This document shows, one piece after another, positions 1-10,522 of a stretch of 64,000 nucleotides of DNA (positions within the stretch are counted from its first letter, which is position 1; each line of letters opens with the position of its first letter). The translations under genes were made by a program, and so were the position numbers. Below the pieces are notes generated by a model. It was not told the origin of the DNA. It did not search any database and saw only the letters and a program-made list of their open reading frames with translations. This DNA comes from Balneolaceae bacterium (GTDB taxonomy: Bacteria; Bacteroidota; Rhodothermia; Balneolales; Balneolaceae), in contig JAXHMM010000006.1 of the NCBI GenBank assembly GCA_034521445.1, positions 248,001 through 312,000 of the forward strand. Reading direction: 5' to 3'.

Positions 1-1
1 G

Positions 2-136
2 AAACGCAACAAAGGCTGGCGCATCGACTATCACATGGGCACGCCCTCCCTGGTGCATGCCGCCCGCGAGGCGTTAATCGAACGGGAGTGGGACCTTTCG
101 GACCACGCGCCCGTCACGGTATCCTACGACCTCTGA
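2..136 (+). CDS. Exodeoxyribonuclease III, C-terminal end (partial)
   Basis: The window opens inside this gene; only the last 44 codons and the stop are present. The visible peptide contains GWRIDYH and ends with SDHAPVTVSYDL. This is the typical C-terminus of the exonuclease III / AP endonuclease fold, in which the Asp-His of SDHAP belongs to the active site and RIDY is the preceding conserved segment. The enzyme would process abasic sites and remove 3' blocking groups in base excision repair in the cytoplasm. The upstream part is outside the window, so start, length and exact subfamily (xth-like) cannot be judged. The family call rests on these two motifs. Confidence 0.8.
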   Translation, partial: KRNKGWRIDYHMGTPSLVHAAREALIEREWDLSDHAPVTVSYDL

Positions 137-199
137 TGCACCGGGCCTTTAGCGTGTCCTCCTTCCATGCATTTATCCAATATGCTTGTATATTTACCG

Positions 200-217
200 T
201 TGAATTTATCTATTCAA
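200..217. promoter_or_regulatory. Perfect inverted repeat, probable MarR operator
   Basis: TTGAAT at 200-205 and ATTCAA at 212-217 form a perfect 6-6-6 palindrome in AT-rich DNA, 24 bases before the ATG of the MarR gene. Winged-helix MarR dimers bind palindromes of about this size that overlap their own promoters. Autoregulation is inferred from position and symmetry. Confidence 0.6.
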
Positions 218-241
218 AGTAGAACCATTTAATATTTAAAT

Positions 242-697
242 ATGTCTACGCATTACCGGGGTTCCGACGAGGAGAAGCGCACCCTGAACGCCTTTATCAA
301 ACTGATGCGCGCCTCCGAATCGGTCAACAATCGCTTGAACCGCCATCTCTCGGAAGCCGACCTCACCGTCAGCCAGTTTGGCGTAATGGAGGCGCTGCTG
401 CACCTGGGGCCCCTGAACCAGAAGTCTTTGGGTGAAAAACTACTCAAGAGCGGGGGCAACATCACCCTGGTGATCGACAACCTGGAGAAGTGCGGCCATG
501 TGAAGCGGAGGCGCGATCCCGACGACCGGCGCTCCATGCTGGTCAGTCTTACCGGGGAGGGCGAGCGTTTCATTCGTGAATTCTTTCCCCGCCACCTGGA
601 GCGCATCATGGAGGAATTCGCCGTACTTAAACCCGGGGAAAAGGAGAAACTGGCGCACATCTGTAAAAAGCTGGGGCTCGGAGGACAGGATTTCTGA
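242..697 (+). CDS. MarR-family transcriptional regulator
   Basis: A 151-residue winged-helix regulator of usual MarR length. The central region (residues about 40-110) has the family pattern: LTVSQFGVMEALLHLGPLNQ leads into the recognition helix (LLKSGGNITLVIDNLEKCG), followed by the beta-hairpin wing with RRRDPDDRRSMLVSLTGEG. Flanking N- and C-terminal helices would form the dimer. Such proteins are cytoplasmic repressors released by small phenolic or oxidising ligands; nothing here identifies the ligand. The gene has no clear Shine-Dalgarno, stands alone, and faces a convergent LolC/E gene six bases away. A palindrome upstream suggests that it regulates itself. Which other gene it controls is not evident. 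Confidence 0.9.
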   Translation: MSTHYRGSDEEKRTLNAFIKLMRASESVNNRLNRHLSEADLTVSQFGVMEALLHLGPLNQKSLGEKLLKSGGNITLVIDNLEKCGHVKRRRDPDDRRSMLVSLTGEGERFIREFFPRHLERIMEEFAVLKPGEKEKLAHICKKLGLGGQDF

Positions 698-703
698 GCG
701 GAT

Positions 704-1930
704 TCACTCGTTGCGAACCGCATCGGCAGGTTCCACCTTCGCGGCCCGCGCGGCAGGATACCAGCTGGCCGCTACACAGAGCATCAGGCTCCCCAGCAGG
801 ATCACCGATACGTCTACCGCGCTGATGCTGGCAGGGTAGGCCTCCAGGATAAAGTCCGAGGAGAGTTTGATCAACCCGTATTCCTTCTGCAGCCAGCTCA
901 GCAGCAGTCCCAGCGCGCCCCCCGCCCCGCAGCCGATGAGCCCTATGTAAAACCCCTGCTTTACGAATATCCGTCGTATGTTACCCGGGGTATGACCTAT
1001 GGTGCGCAGAACACCGATATCTCGGTTTTTCTGAATAACGATCATAGTAAGGGACCCCACAATATTGAGGGCCGCCACCAGCACGATAATCATCAGGATC
1101 AGGTAGGATCCCCATTTTTCCAGGTACATCACGTCGTAGAGCGGCCGCTGAAGGTCGTACCAGGTAGAGAGGGCATAGCCACTGCCCAGACGCCGCTGCA
1201 GCTCCCCTTTTACCTGCTCGGCCTGTTGATGATCATCCAGACGCAGATTTACACCCGTCACCGTGCCTCCGAACTCAAAGAGGCGGCTTGCCGCCTCCAG
1301 GGCGACATAGGCCGGGGCCTGTCCGGCGAGCTGCACGGTGGAATAGGAGCCCCGAACCTCAAATCGGTAGGTGCGTGGAAGGGAAAACTGCGTAAGGGCC
1401 TTGCGCATCCCCTCGGCGCTCAGCAGCGCGACCTCGTCGCCCACGTTGATGCCCAGTTCGGCCATTAGCTGCTCGCTTAGCAAGACCCCCGGCTGACGGT
1501 CTTCTACCGAAAGGTCGTACACCCCGCTGGACAACTGTCCGGCGAGCCCATGGAGCCGCTCAAAAGAGTCGGTCTCGATACCGCGCACCGGCACCACCCG
1601 GTCGCGGCTCCGGTTGTGGGCCAGCAGCGCCTTTCCGTCGATATAGGGACTGTAGATTCGCACTTCAGGTATAGCGGCCAGCTCCTCCCGGAGGGCTGCG
1701 TCGAAACCCATCTCCCGGCCTTCAGCCGATTCGATGCGCAGGTCCGGATCGTTTTCCAGCAGGAAACCCTTGATCACCTCGAAAAACCCGTTGAAAACCG
1801 ACAACACCACGATCAACAGGGCGGTGCCGATGGTCACCCCGATCACGCTGATCCCGGTAAGCGTGGAAATAAGCGAGACATGCTTGCGCGAGAATAGATA
1901 GCGCCGGGCGATAAAGGAGGTGTTCTTCAT
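704..1930 (-). CDS. LolC/LolE-family ABC transporter permease
   Basis: A 408-residue inner-membrane permease of the MacB/FtsX superfamily. The N-terminus (FIARRYLFSRKHVSLISTLTGISVIGV) with one membrane helix at about 20-48 is the LolC/E signature. A large periplasmic domain of about 220 residues follows, then three C-terminal helices from about residue 280 (SYLILMIIVLVAALNIVGSL onward). The usual role is extraction of outer-membrane lipoproteins from the inner membrane together with the ATPase LolD. No ATPase gene is adjacent, so the partner must lie elsewhere. In this phylum a single homodimeric LolC/E type permease is common. Lipoprotein release is therefore the likely but not proven role. 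Confidence 0.85.
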   Translation of the reverse strand: MKNTSFIARRYLFSRKHVSLISTLTGISVIGVTIGTALLIVVLSVFNGFFEVIKGFLLENDPDLRIESAEGREMGFDAALREELAAIPEVRIYSPYIDGKALLAHNRSRDRVVPVRGIETDSFERLHGLAGQLSSGVYDLSVEDRQPGVLLSEQLMAELGINVGDEVALLSAEGMRKALTQFSLPRTYRFEVRGSYSTVQLAGQAPAYVALEAASRLFEFGGTVTGVNLRLDDHQQAEQVKGELQRRLGSGYALSTWYDLQRPLYDVMYLEKWGSYLILMIIVLVAALNIVGSLTMIVIQKNRDIGVLRTIGHTPGNIRRIFVKQGFYIGLIGCGAGGALGLLLSWLQKEYGLIKLSSDFILEAYPASISAVDVSVILLGSLMLCVAASWYPAARAAKVEPADAVRNE

Positions 1931-2091
1931 GGCTTCTAAGTTCGCTATAAATGGTCAAAGGTGAAACTGGCCGGCCTGCGTAAAATCACGTCAGTAGACC
2001 CACAGAAAACATTTTTAAATATGCGCCATCCATATATTTTAAGGCAACGGACCTTGCTTTCTCCAAAAACAAAAAACAAAGGGGTATACCT

Positions 2092-5310
<3,219 letters not shown>

Positions 5311-5330
5311 AAAGGATCTTCAGGCATTCG

Positions 5331-5362
5331 GACAGCTGTCTTCAGCTGTCGGGCTTTTCTTT
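5331..5362 (+). terminator. Rho-independent terminator after the Asp-box protein
   Basis: GACAGCTG and CAGCTGTC pair across a TCTT loop, and CTTTTCTTT follows. The hairpin starts 20 bases after the stop codon at 5310 and overlaps the end of the convergent MscS gene. Confidence 0.7.
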
Positions 5363-6517
5363 GTCGTCCTCCTCTTCCGGATCCCGGGACTGCTCTTCCA
5401 GCATCTCGCGTTCGCGTCGTTTGACCTCATCCCTGCGCTCGCGATCCCTGGGATCCATCTTGCGGTCCTCTTCGGTTGACCGCTGCGCCTTCTCCCGCTT
5501 GGCACGCTCACCGGCGTTCCGATCTTCTTCCTCTCGGTCCAGCTCTTCTCCCCTTGCCCTCTCCTCCGGCTTCGGCATCTCTTCGGAGGTTTTCTCCTCC
5601 ATGTTCTTTGCCTTCGGCAGATCCTGCGAAAGGGGTACCGTGCTGCGCAGGTGCAGGTCGCGCTGCGGAAAGGGAATCTCCACCCCATGCTCCCGGAACT
5701 TGCGGACCACCGCCTGGTTGAGCTCGTTGCGTACCTTCGGATAGTATTTAACGTCGCCGATCCAGGCTCGGAGCTGCATATTCCACGAAGAGTCCCCGAA
5801 TTCCACCAGGTGCACCTCCGGTTCGGGATCGTCCATTACACTTTCGTTATCTTCGGCCACTTCCATCAGGGCCTTCAGTACCTTCTCCAGGTCGGAGCCG
5901 TAGGATACCCCCACATCGATGTCCAGCCTATAGGTGGGATCGCCGTAGGAATAGTTGATAACGTCTTTGGAAACAAACTCCGAGTTGGGGACGATGATGG
6001 AGATGTTGTTGATGGTGCGCACCTTGGTGGAGCGTATGTCGATCTGGGTAATATCTCCCTCAATATTGTTGACGCTGACGCGGTCGCCGACCGCAATGGG
6101 CCGTTCAAAAAGAATAATCAGTCCCGAAATAAAGTTGGAGGTGACATTCTGCAGCCCGAAGCCTATACCCACCGAGAGCAGGCCGAAAACCACTGCCAGA
6201 CTGCTCAGATCTAACCCTATAAACTGCAGGGAAAGAAGAACGCCGACGCTGACGATAACGTACTGGGTGACGCGGGAGAGGGTGTAGCTCATTCCCTTGT
6301 CTATGTTAAAGCGGTCCAGCACTTTCCGGATCAAAACTTTCCGCACGAGGTAAGCAGTCGCTATAGAGAGGCCGATAAACAGTATAAAAACGAAGACATT
6401 GCCTATGGTGATAGGCGTGTCCTTTACCTCAAAAAGGACCACGTTGAAAAACCAGGCCACATATTCCAGAATTTCGCTCCAGCTCATCGACTCCATGCGC
6501 AATAGGAATGGGTGCAT
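5342..6517 (-). CDS. MscS-family mechanosensitive channel with long charged tail
   Basis: An MscS-type channel of 391 residues from the first ATG; a TTG six codons upstream is also possible. Three membrane helices precede the conserved pore region (LAVVFGLLSVGIGFGLQNVTSNFISGLIILFERP), then the beta domain (VGDRVSVNNIEGDITQIDIRSTKVRT) and the alpha/beta cage, ending near residue 290. The last ~95 residues are almost only Glu, Asp, Arg and Lys (for example EELDREEEDR, DPRDRERRDEVKRREREML). They should form a stable charged helix in the cytoplasm, which ordinary MscS proteins lack. The channel would release solutes during hypo-osmotic shock. It is convergent with the Asp-box gene and shares its terminator region. 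Confidence 0.88.
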   Translation of the reverse strand: MHPFLLRMESMSWSEILEYVAWFFNVVLFEVKDTPITIGNVFVFILFIGLSIATAYLVRKVLIRKVLDRFNIDKGMSYTLSRVTQYVIVSVGVLLSLQFIGLDLSSLAVVFGLLSVGIGFGLQNVTSNFISGLIILFERPIAVGDRVSVNNIEGDITQIDIRSTKVRTINNISIIVPNSEFVSKDVINYSYGDPTYRLDIDVGVSYGSDLEKVLKALMEVAEDNESVMDDPEPEVHLVEFGDSSWNMQLRAWIGDVKYYPKVRNELNQAVVRKFREHGVEIPFPQRDLHLRSTVPLSQDLPKAKNMEEKTSEEMPKPEERARGEELDREEEDRNAGERAKREKAQRSTEEDRKMDPRDRERRDEVKRREREMLEEQSRDPEEEDDKEKPDS

Positions 6518-6678
6518 CTTTTCGTGCCGCTGCAACTAACAATAGGAGGGCCTCGCTTAACAAGCAAATGTCATTTACCCGCTTCAGCGAACCGGCTGTA
6601 CCGCTATTCCCATTGAATGTGCCGGGTTATAGCCCTATTTTCAGGGTTCTCAACCCATCCCTCAAACACCAGCAATTC

Positions 6679-7239
6679 ATGCGCATCATCATATTCGGCC
6701 CCCCGGGCGCGGGCAAGGGAACACAGGCCCAACGCATCGAGGAGCACTACGACATTCCCCATTTATCTACGGGCGAGATTTTCCGCACCGCCATACGCAA
6801 TCAGACTTCCCTGGGTAAAAAAGTTCAGTCCATCCTGGAAGCCGGTGAACTGGTGCCGGATGACACAGTGGTAGGACTGGTCGAGGATGAACTTGCCAAG
6901 GAGCGTTACCGGGATGGTTTTATCCTGGACGGCTTCCCCCGCACCGTCCCCCAGGCCCAGGCCTTTGATGAGTTTTTAGAGCAAAAGGGCCGCACACTGG
7001 AAGCTTTCCTGCTGCTGAAGGTGCCCGAGGAGGAGCTCATATCGCGTATTCTGAGCCGTGGAGAGGGACGATCCGATGATACAAAAGAGAAGATAAAGAA
7101 GCGCCTCAGCGTCTACTGGGAGGAGACCCTTCCTGTTCTGACGTACTACCGCAAACAGAATCTGGTCTCCGAAATTGACGGCACAGGCTCTATCGCGGAA
7201 ATCCAACAGCGCATCCGCGAGACGCTGGACGCCTCTTGA
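6679..7239 (+). CDS. adk: Adenylate kinase
   Basis: A 186-residue kinase catalysing ATP + AMP to 2 ADP in the cytoplasm. The P-loop GPPGAGKGT is at residues 7-15, the AMP-binding segment HLSTGEIFR at about 29-37, the lid-proximal DGFPRTVPQAQ at about 81-91, and the C-terminal KIKKRLSVYWEETLPVLTYY follows. The lid between the two halves is short, without the zinc cysteines, so this is a short-lid form. The open frame continues 57 codons upstream, but that part has no family resemblance. MRIIIFGPPGAGKGTQAQ is the canonical N-terminus, so I start there; no Shine-Dalgarno precedes it. The region between it and the divergent mscS gene should hold both promoters. Confidence 0.96.
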   Translation: MRIIIFGPPGAGKGTQAQRIEEHYDIPHLSTGEIFRTAIRNQTSLGKKVQSILEAGELVPDDTVVGLVEDELAKERYRDGFILDGFPRTVPQAQAFDEFLEQKGRTLEAFLLLKVPEEELISRILSRGEGRSDDTKEKIKKRLSVYWEETLPVLTYYRKQNLVSEIDGTGSIAEIQQRIRETLDAS

Positions 7240-7276
7240 CGCCCATTGCCGCGGGAAAGCCTTCTCCGCACCTCTT

Positions 7277-8176
7277 CTATCCCTCCTCTTCCAACACGGC
7301 AAGAATAGCGGGGGTGACATCCGTGATGCGCTCAGCCCGGCGAAAATGGCGGGACCCGGGACCCTGAACGTAAAGAGGCACCAGATTGCAAGTGTGCGTC
7401 TTGACGGAGAGATCTTCCAGATTGCCGTGATCGCTGCACAACACCAGGGTGTGGCCACTCTTTACCCCTTTCAATAGACGCCTGAGAAAACGACCGTAAC
7501 GTTCCAGTATCTCACTGGCTTGCAACCTGCTGCGGCCGTGTCCCGCCTTGTCGGTCAGGTAGTATTCGTAGAGCAGCAGGTCCACCTGGTCCATGCTCTC
7601 CAGAACACGTTCCGCCGCCTCTTCCGGCATAATAACCGGCACCTCCAGTCCCAACTTCTCTCTCCAGGCCCGCTGCGTCAGCCCGGCCGTTACAGCTTTT
7701 CCCAGACGTACCTCCTCTTCCCCATTCAGCTTCAGCCCCGCGGCCCGACTCATCAGCGTAGTGCAGGTCCACCTCCCACGTTGTCGGGAGTGTTGAAAAA
7801 AAATCTCCGGGTAGGCATTGATAAAATGGCATTTCCATCCACGTTCCTGTGCTTTGCAAAAGACACTCCGCTCGCAAAGCATGGGTTTTACACCCGAATG
7901 AGGAAAAGGACCGAAGTGTTTGCCTATGACTTCCGGGGCATTCTCACCGGTAAACAGCGCCGCCTGCCCAGTGCCGCTCTGCGGCAGCCCCTCTACGCCC
8001 AAATTAGCATCTACCGCGCGCAGCAGACGGTATTCCTCCTCATAGTCTGCCCCATCTATCATGGCTCCGCCCCGGGCCATTTCGCTGAACCCCGGCAGAT
8101 CATTCCGGTCAAAAGGATTCTGTTCACCGGAATTTCCCAGCCCGATACCGTCCACAAATAGGAACAGTACACCCAT
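7277..8176 (-). CDS. Alkaline-phosphatase-superfamily metalloenzyme (phosphoglycerate-mutase-like)
   Basis: A 299-residue protein with the metalloenzyme fold shared by alkaline phosphatase, phosphopentomutase and cofactor-independent phosphoglycerate mutase. The first metal aspartate is in [10 protein letters not shown] near the N-terminus. [20 protein letters not shown] carries the probable nucleophile Ser/Thr region, and [23 protein letters not shown] near residue 255 carries the C-terminal metal ligands (DH and H). It is much shorter than real phosphoglycerate mutase (about 510 residues) and lacks the inserted phosphotransferase domain, so it is a relative with unknown substrate. It lies 3 bases after the dtd gene on the same strand, in a likely operon reading away from the presumed origin. 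Confidence 0.8.
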   Translation of the reverse strand: MGVLFLFVDGIGLGNSGEQNPFDRNDLPGFSEMARGGAMIDGADYEEEYRLLRAVDANLGVEGLPQSGTGQAALFTGENAPEVIGKHFGPFPHSGVKPMLCERSVFCKAQERGWKCHFINAYPEIFFQHSRQRGRWTCTTLMSRAAGLKLNGEEEVRLGKAVTAGLTQRAWREKLGLEVPVIMPEEAAERVLESMDQVDLLLYEYYLTDKAGHGRSRLQASEILERYGRFLRRLLKGVKSGHTLVLCSDHGNLEDLSVKTHTCNLVPLYVQGPGSRHFRRAERITDVTPAILAVLEEEG

Positions 8177-8179
8177 TGG

Positions 8180-8620
8180 TCAGCGATCCAAAATTAAGGT
8201 TACCGGGCCATCGTTACTGAGATCAACCTCCATATACGAGCCAAAACGGCCGGCGGCCACAGGACCAGCGAAGTTGTTCTCCAGGTAGTGAAGCATATAG
8301 TCGTAGAGTTCCTCCGCATGTCCGGGATCAGCCGCTTCGCTGTAGCTGGGACGGTTACCCCTGGAGGGGTCACCATAGATGGTAAACTGCGATACGATCA
8401 ACAGTTCCCCTTCCACATCTTCCACAGAGAGATTCATCCTGCCCTCCGGATCATCAAAGATTCTCATCTTTCGTATTTTTTCACAGCACCACTCCACATC
8501 CTCGCGCTTGTCTCCCTTGCGAATACCTACGAGCAGAAGCAGGCCTCTGCCGATGACTCCCAACTTCTCGCTTTCCGAACGAACCGATGCACTGCTGACG
8601 CGCTGGATAACTATTTTCAT
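8180..8620 (-). CDS. dtd: D-aminoacyl-tRNA deacylase
   Basis: A 146-residue cytoplasmic enzyme that hydrolyses D-amino acids from mischarged tRNA. The start MKIVIQRVSSASV is the family N-terminus. LLIVSQFTIYGD (SQFT motif, catalytic Thr) lies at about residues 74-85. The expected Gly-Pro dyad at the C-terminal active-site loop (NDGPVTLILDR) is present. The length matches bacterial Dtd exactly. It leads a two-gene leftward unit with the metalloenzyme gene 3 bases downstream, and its 5' end borders the AT-rich presumed origin region. Confidence 0.95.
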   Translation of the reverse strand: MKIVIQRVSSASVRSESEKLGVIGRGLLLLVGIRKGDKREDVEWCCEKIRKMRIFDDPEGRMNLSVEDVEGELLIVSQFTIYGDPSRGNRPSYSEAADPGHAEELYDYMLHYLENNFAGPVAAGRFGSYMEVDLSNDGPVTLILDR

Positions 8621-9092
8621 GGGTGGATGGGGTTACAAAATTTGTGGATTATTATGTGTATAACTCACTTACCCTTGCTATTTCCTCGAATATGACAAAA
8701 TTTTCCACATCAATTCACATTCAAAACCCGCTATCCACAAGTTTTCAAGAGTCATTACAGCGTGCATAACTAGAAAACAATCCACATTGGACCTTTTTTA
8801 TTTGTGGATATCTCCTTTTTACTTCCCCTAAATACTTGTTTTTTATAGGTCCCTTTATTAACAATTTTATAAACATTTGATTCTCTCCCCGCTTGGGCAT
8901 GTGCATACATTTGTTATCAACTTATCCACGGGACCTACAATGGACTACAAATATTATATATTCTATTGTTATTACCCTTTACCTGTGGATTGTGTGGAGA
9001 AATAGTTTTAAAAAAGCGGGGGCTTCTTTCTATATTTCTATTCGTCCAAAAAACGAAACCACTATTCAATTTTCGCAATAATCCATGAAGCG
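8621..9092. other. oriC: Candidate chromosomal replication origin (oriC)
   Basis: A gene-free, strongly AT-rich gap between divergent genes. It contains many 9-mers close to the DnaA box TTATNCACA. Exact: 8655-8663 (minus strand, TTATACACA). One mismatch: 8643-8651 (minus, TAATCCACA), 8701-8709 (TTTTCCACA), 8731-8739 (CTATCCACA), 8761-8769 (minus, TTATGCACG), 8803-8811 (minus, ATATCCACA) and 8922-8930 (TTATCCACG). Two mismatches: 8778-8786 and 8984-8992. The stretch 8812-8885 is nearly all A/T and could be the unwinding element. On sampled lines G exceeds C on the top strand to the right even inside minus-strand genes, and C exceeds G to the left even inside a plus-strand gene, as expected at an origin. 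dnaA itself is not in the window. Confidence 0.75.
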
Positions 9093-10115
9093 ATGAGCGA
9101 TTCCGATAGATCTCTTAAGAAATCCCTCACCTACAAGGATGCCGGTGTAGACATCGAAGCCGGCGAACGTATGGTGGAGTCCATCAAAGGAGTAGTGCAG
9201 GAGACCCACAACGAATCGGTGCTTCGCAACATAGGGGGATTTGGTGGACTTTTCCGGGCTGATTTTACCGGTATGGACGATCCGGTACTCGTTAGCAGCG
9301 TGGACGGGGTGGGGACCAAGCTGATCGTGGCCTTTCGCTGCGAAATATACCACACGGTAGGGCAGGACCTTGTGAACCACTGCGTGAATGATATCGCCGT
9401 CTGTGGTGCAGAACCTCTTTTTTTTCTGGACTATTTTTCCACGGGAAAACTGGAGGAGCATGTAGGCTACGAAGTGGTACGGGGATTCGCAAAAGCCTGC
9501 AGGGAAAATGGTGTTGCGCTGGTGGGAGGTGAGACTGCCGAGATGCCGGATATCTACGACGAGGGTGAATTTGACCTGGCGGGCACGGTTGTGGGTGTGG
9601 TGGACCGCAGCCGCATCATTACGGGAGAGGAAACCAGGAAGGGTGATCTGCTGCTGGGCTTGGCGAGCTCAGGGCTTCATACCAACGGTTATTCTCTGGC
9701 CCGCAAGGTGCTCTTCCGGGAGTACGCCGTAGATGAATATGTGGAGGAACTGGATGCCACCCTGGGGATATCCATGCTGAGCATACATAAGTCCTACCTT
9801 CCGCACATTCGAAAACTGAAGGAGTTGGAAGGGCTTCGGGCATTTGCTCATATCACCGGCGGAGGTATCGCCGGGAATACGCGCAGGGTACTACCCGGGG
9901 AAAGAAAAGCCGATATAGACTGGGAGGCGTGGGAGCGTCCACCCATTTTCAGGTTGATTCAGCGGTTGGGCAACGTACCGGAACAGGATATGCGCGCCAC
10001 CTTTAATCTTGGCATTGGTCTGGTGGCCGTGGTGGATCCACAGGCCGAGAATGCGGTATACGAGGCGGCAGAGGAGCTGGGCGAGGAGATCATTCCCATC
10101 GGAACCGTCAACTGA
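9093..10115 (+). CDS. purM: Phosphoribosylformylglycinamidine cyclo-ligase
   Basis: A 340-residue PurM (AIR synthetase), the fifth step of de novo purine synthesis: FGAM + ATP to AIR in the cytoplasm. The signatures are YKDAGVDIEAGERMVESIK at the N-terminus, SSVDGVGTKLIVAF (ATP/metal segment), GQDLVNHCVNDIAVCGAEPLFFLDY, ALVGGETAEMPDIY and GLASSGLHTNGYSLAR. The length is that of a monofunctional PurM. It is the first rightward gene after the presumed origin and is followed after 8 bases by an AtuA-related gene, so the two are probably co-transcribed. There is no Shine-Dalgarno; an ATG 9 bases upstream reads straight into a stop. Confidence 0.96.
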   Translation: MSDSDRSLKKSLTYKDAGVDIEAGERMVESIKGVVQETHNESVLRNIGGFGGLFRADFTGMDDPVLVSSVDGVGTKLIVAFRCEIYHTVGQDLVNHCVNDIAVCGAEPLFFLDYFSTGKLEEHVGYEVVRGFAKACRENGVALVGGETAEMPDIYDEGEFDLAGTVVGVVDRSRIITGEETRKGDLLLGLASSGLHTNGYSLARKVLFREYAVDEYVEELDATLGISMLSIHKSYLPHIRKLKELEGLRAFAHITGGGIAGNTRRVLPGERKADIDWEAWERPPIFRLIQRLGNVPEQDMRATFNLGIGLVAVVDPQAENAVYEAAEELGEEIIPIGTVN

Positions 10116-10123
10116 GAAATGAC

Positions 10124-10471
10124 ATGAAAAAAGCGAGACTTATTGACATAGCGCACGGCCGAAGCGGGGACAAGGGAGACGGGAGTAATATTGGTGTTAT
10201 TGCCCGACACCCTGATATCTATCCCTTCCTGGTTAAAGAGCTTACCGCCGAAAGGGTGAAAGAGCACATGAAGCACATCTGCAGGGGCGAGGTGGAGCGC
10301 TATGAGCTGCCCAATATAGGTGCGCTGAATTTTATTCTGTATAACAGCCTGGGCGGCGGTGGTACGGTTTCCCTCAAGCTGGATGCCCAGGGCAAGACCC
10401 ACGCCTCCACCCTTCTCCGGATGGAATTGGAAGTACCCGATCATCTGCTTGAAAAAGCGGGGAAGGACTGA
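10124..10471 (+). CDS. AtuA-related small protein
   Basis: A 115-residue soluble protein matching the C-terminal domain of AtuA-type proteins (acyclic terpene utilisation, formerly DUF1446) when encoded alone. Recognisable are LIDIAHGRSGDKGDGSNIGVIA near the N-terminus, then YELPNIGALNFILYNSLGGGG and a C-terminal LDAQGKTHASTLLRMELEVP. In many bacteria this small partner sits beside a separate AtuA core gene; here none is next to it and purM precedes it by 8 bases instead. The biochemical role of the isolated domain is not established. The family assignment is good, the function open. Confidence 0.78.
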   Translation: MKKARLIDIAHGRSGDKGDGSNIGVIARHPDIYPFLVKELTAERVKEHMKHICRGEVERYELPNIGALNFILYNSLGGGGTVSLKLDAQGKTHASTLLRMELEVPDHLLEKAGKD

Positions 10472-10522
10472 GGCGACCGGCCATCCGGTCAGCGGCGGAG
10501 CCTTTGGCGCAGGAGAAGTAGA

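Noticed and set aside
10474-10500. A hairpin GACCGG-CCAT-CCGGTC after the AtuA-related gene as terminator
   Set aside because: The stem is only six pairs and no T-run follows, so I do not list it.
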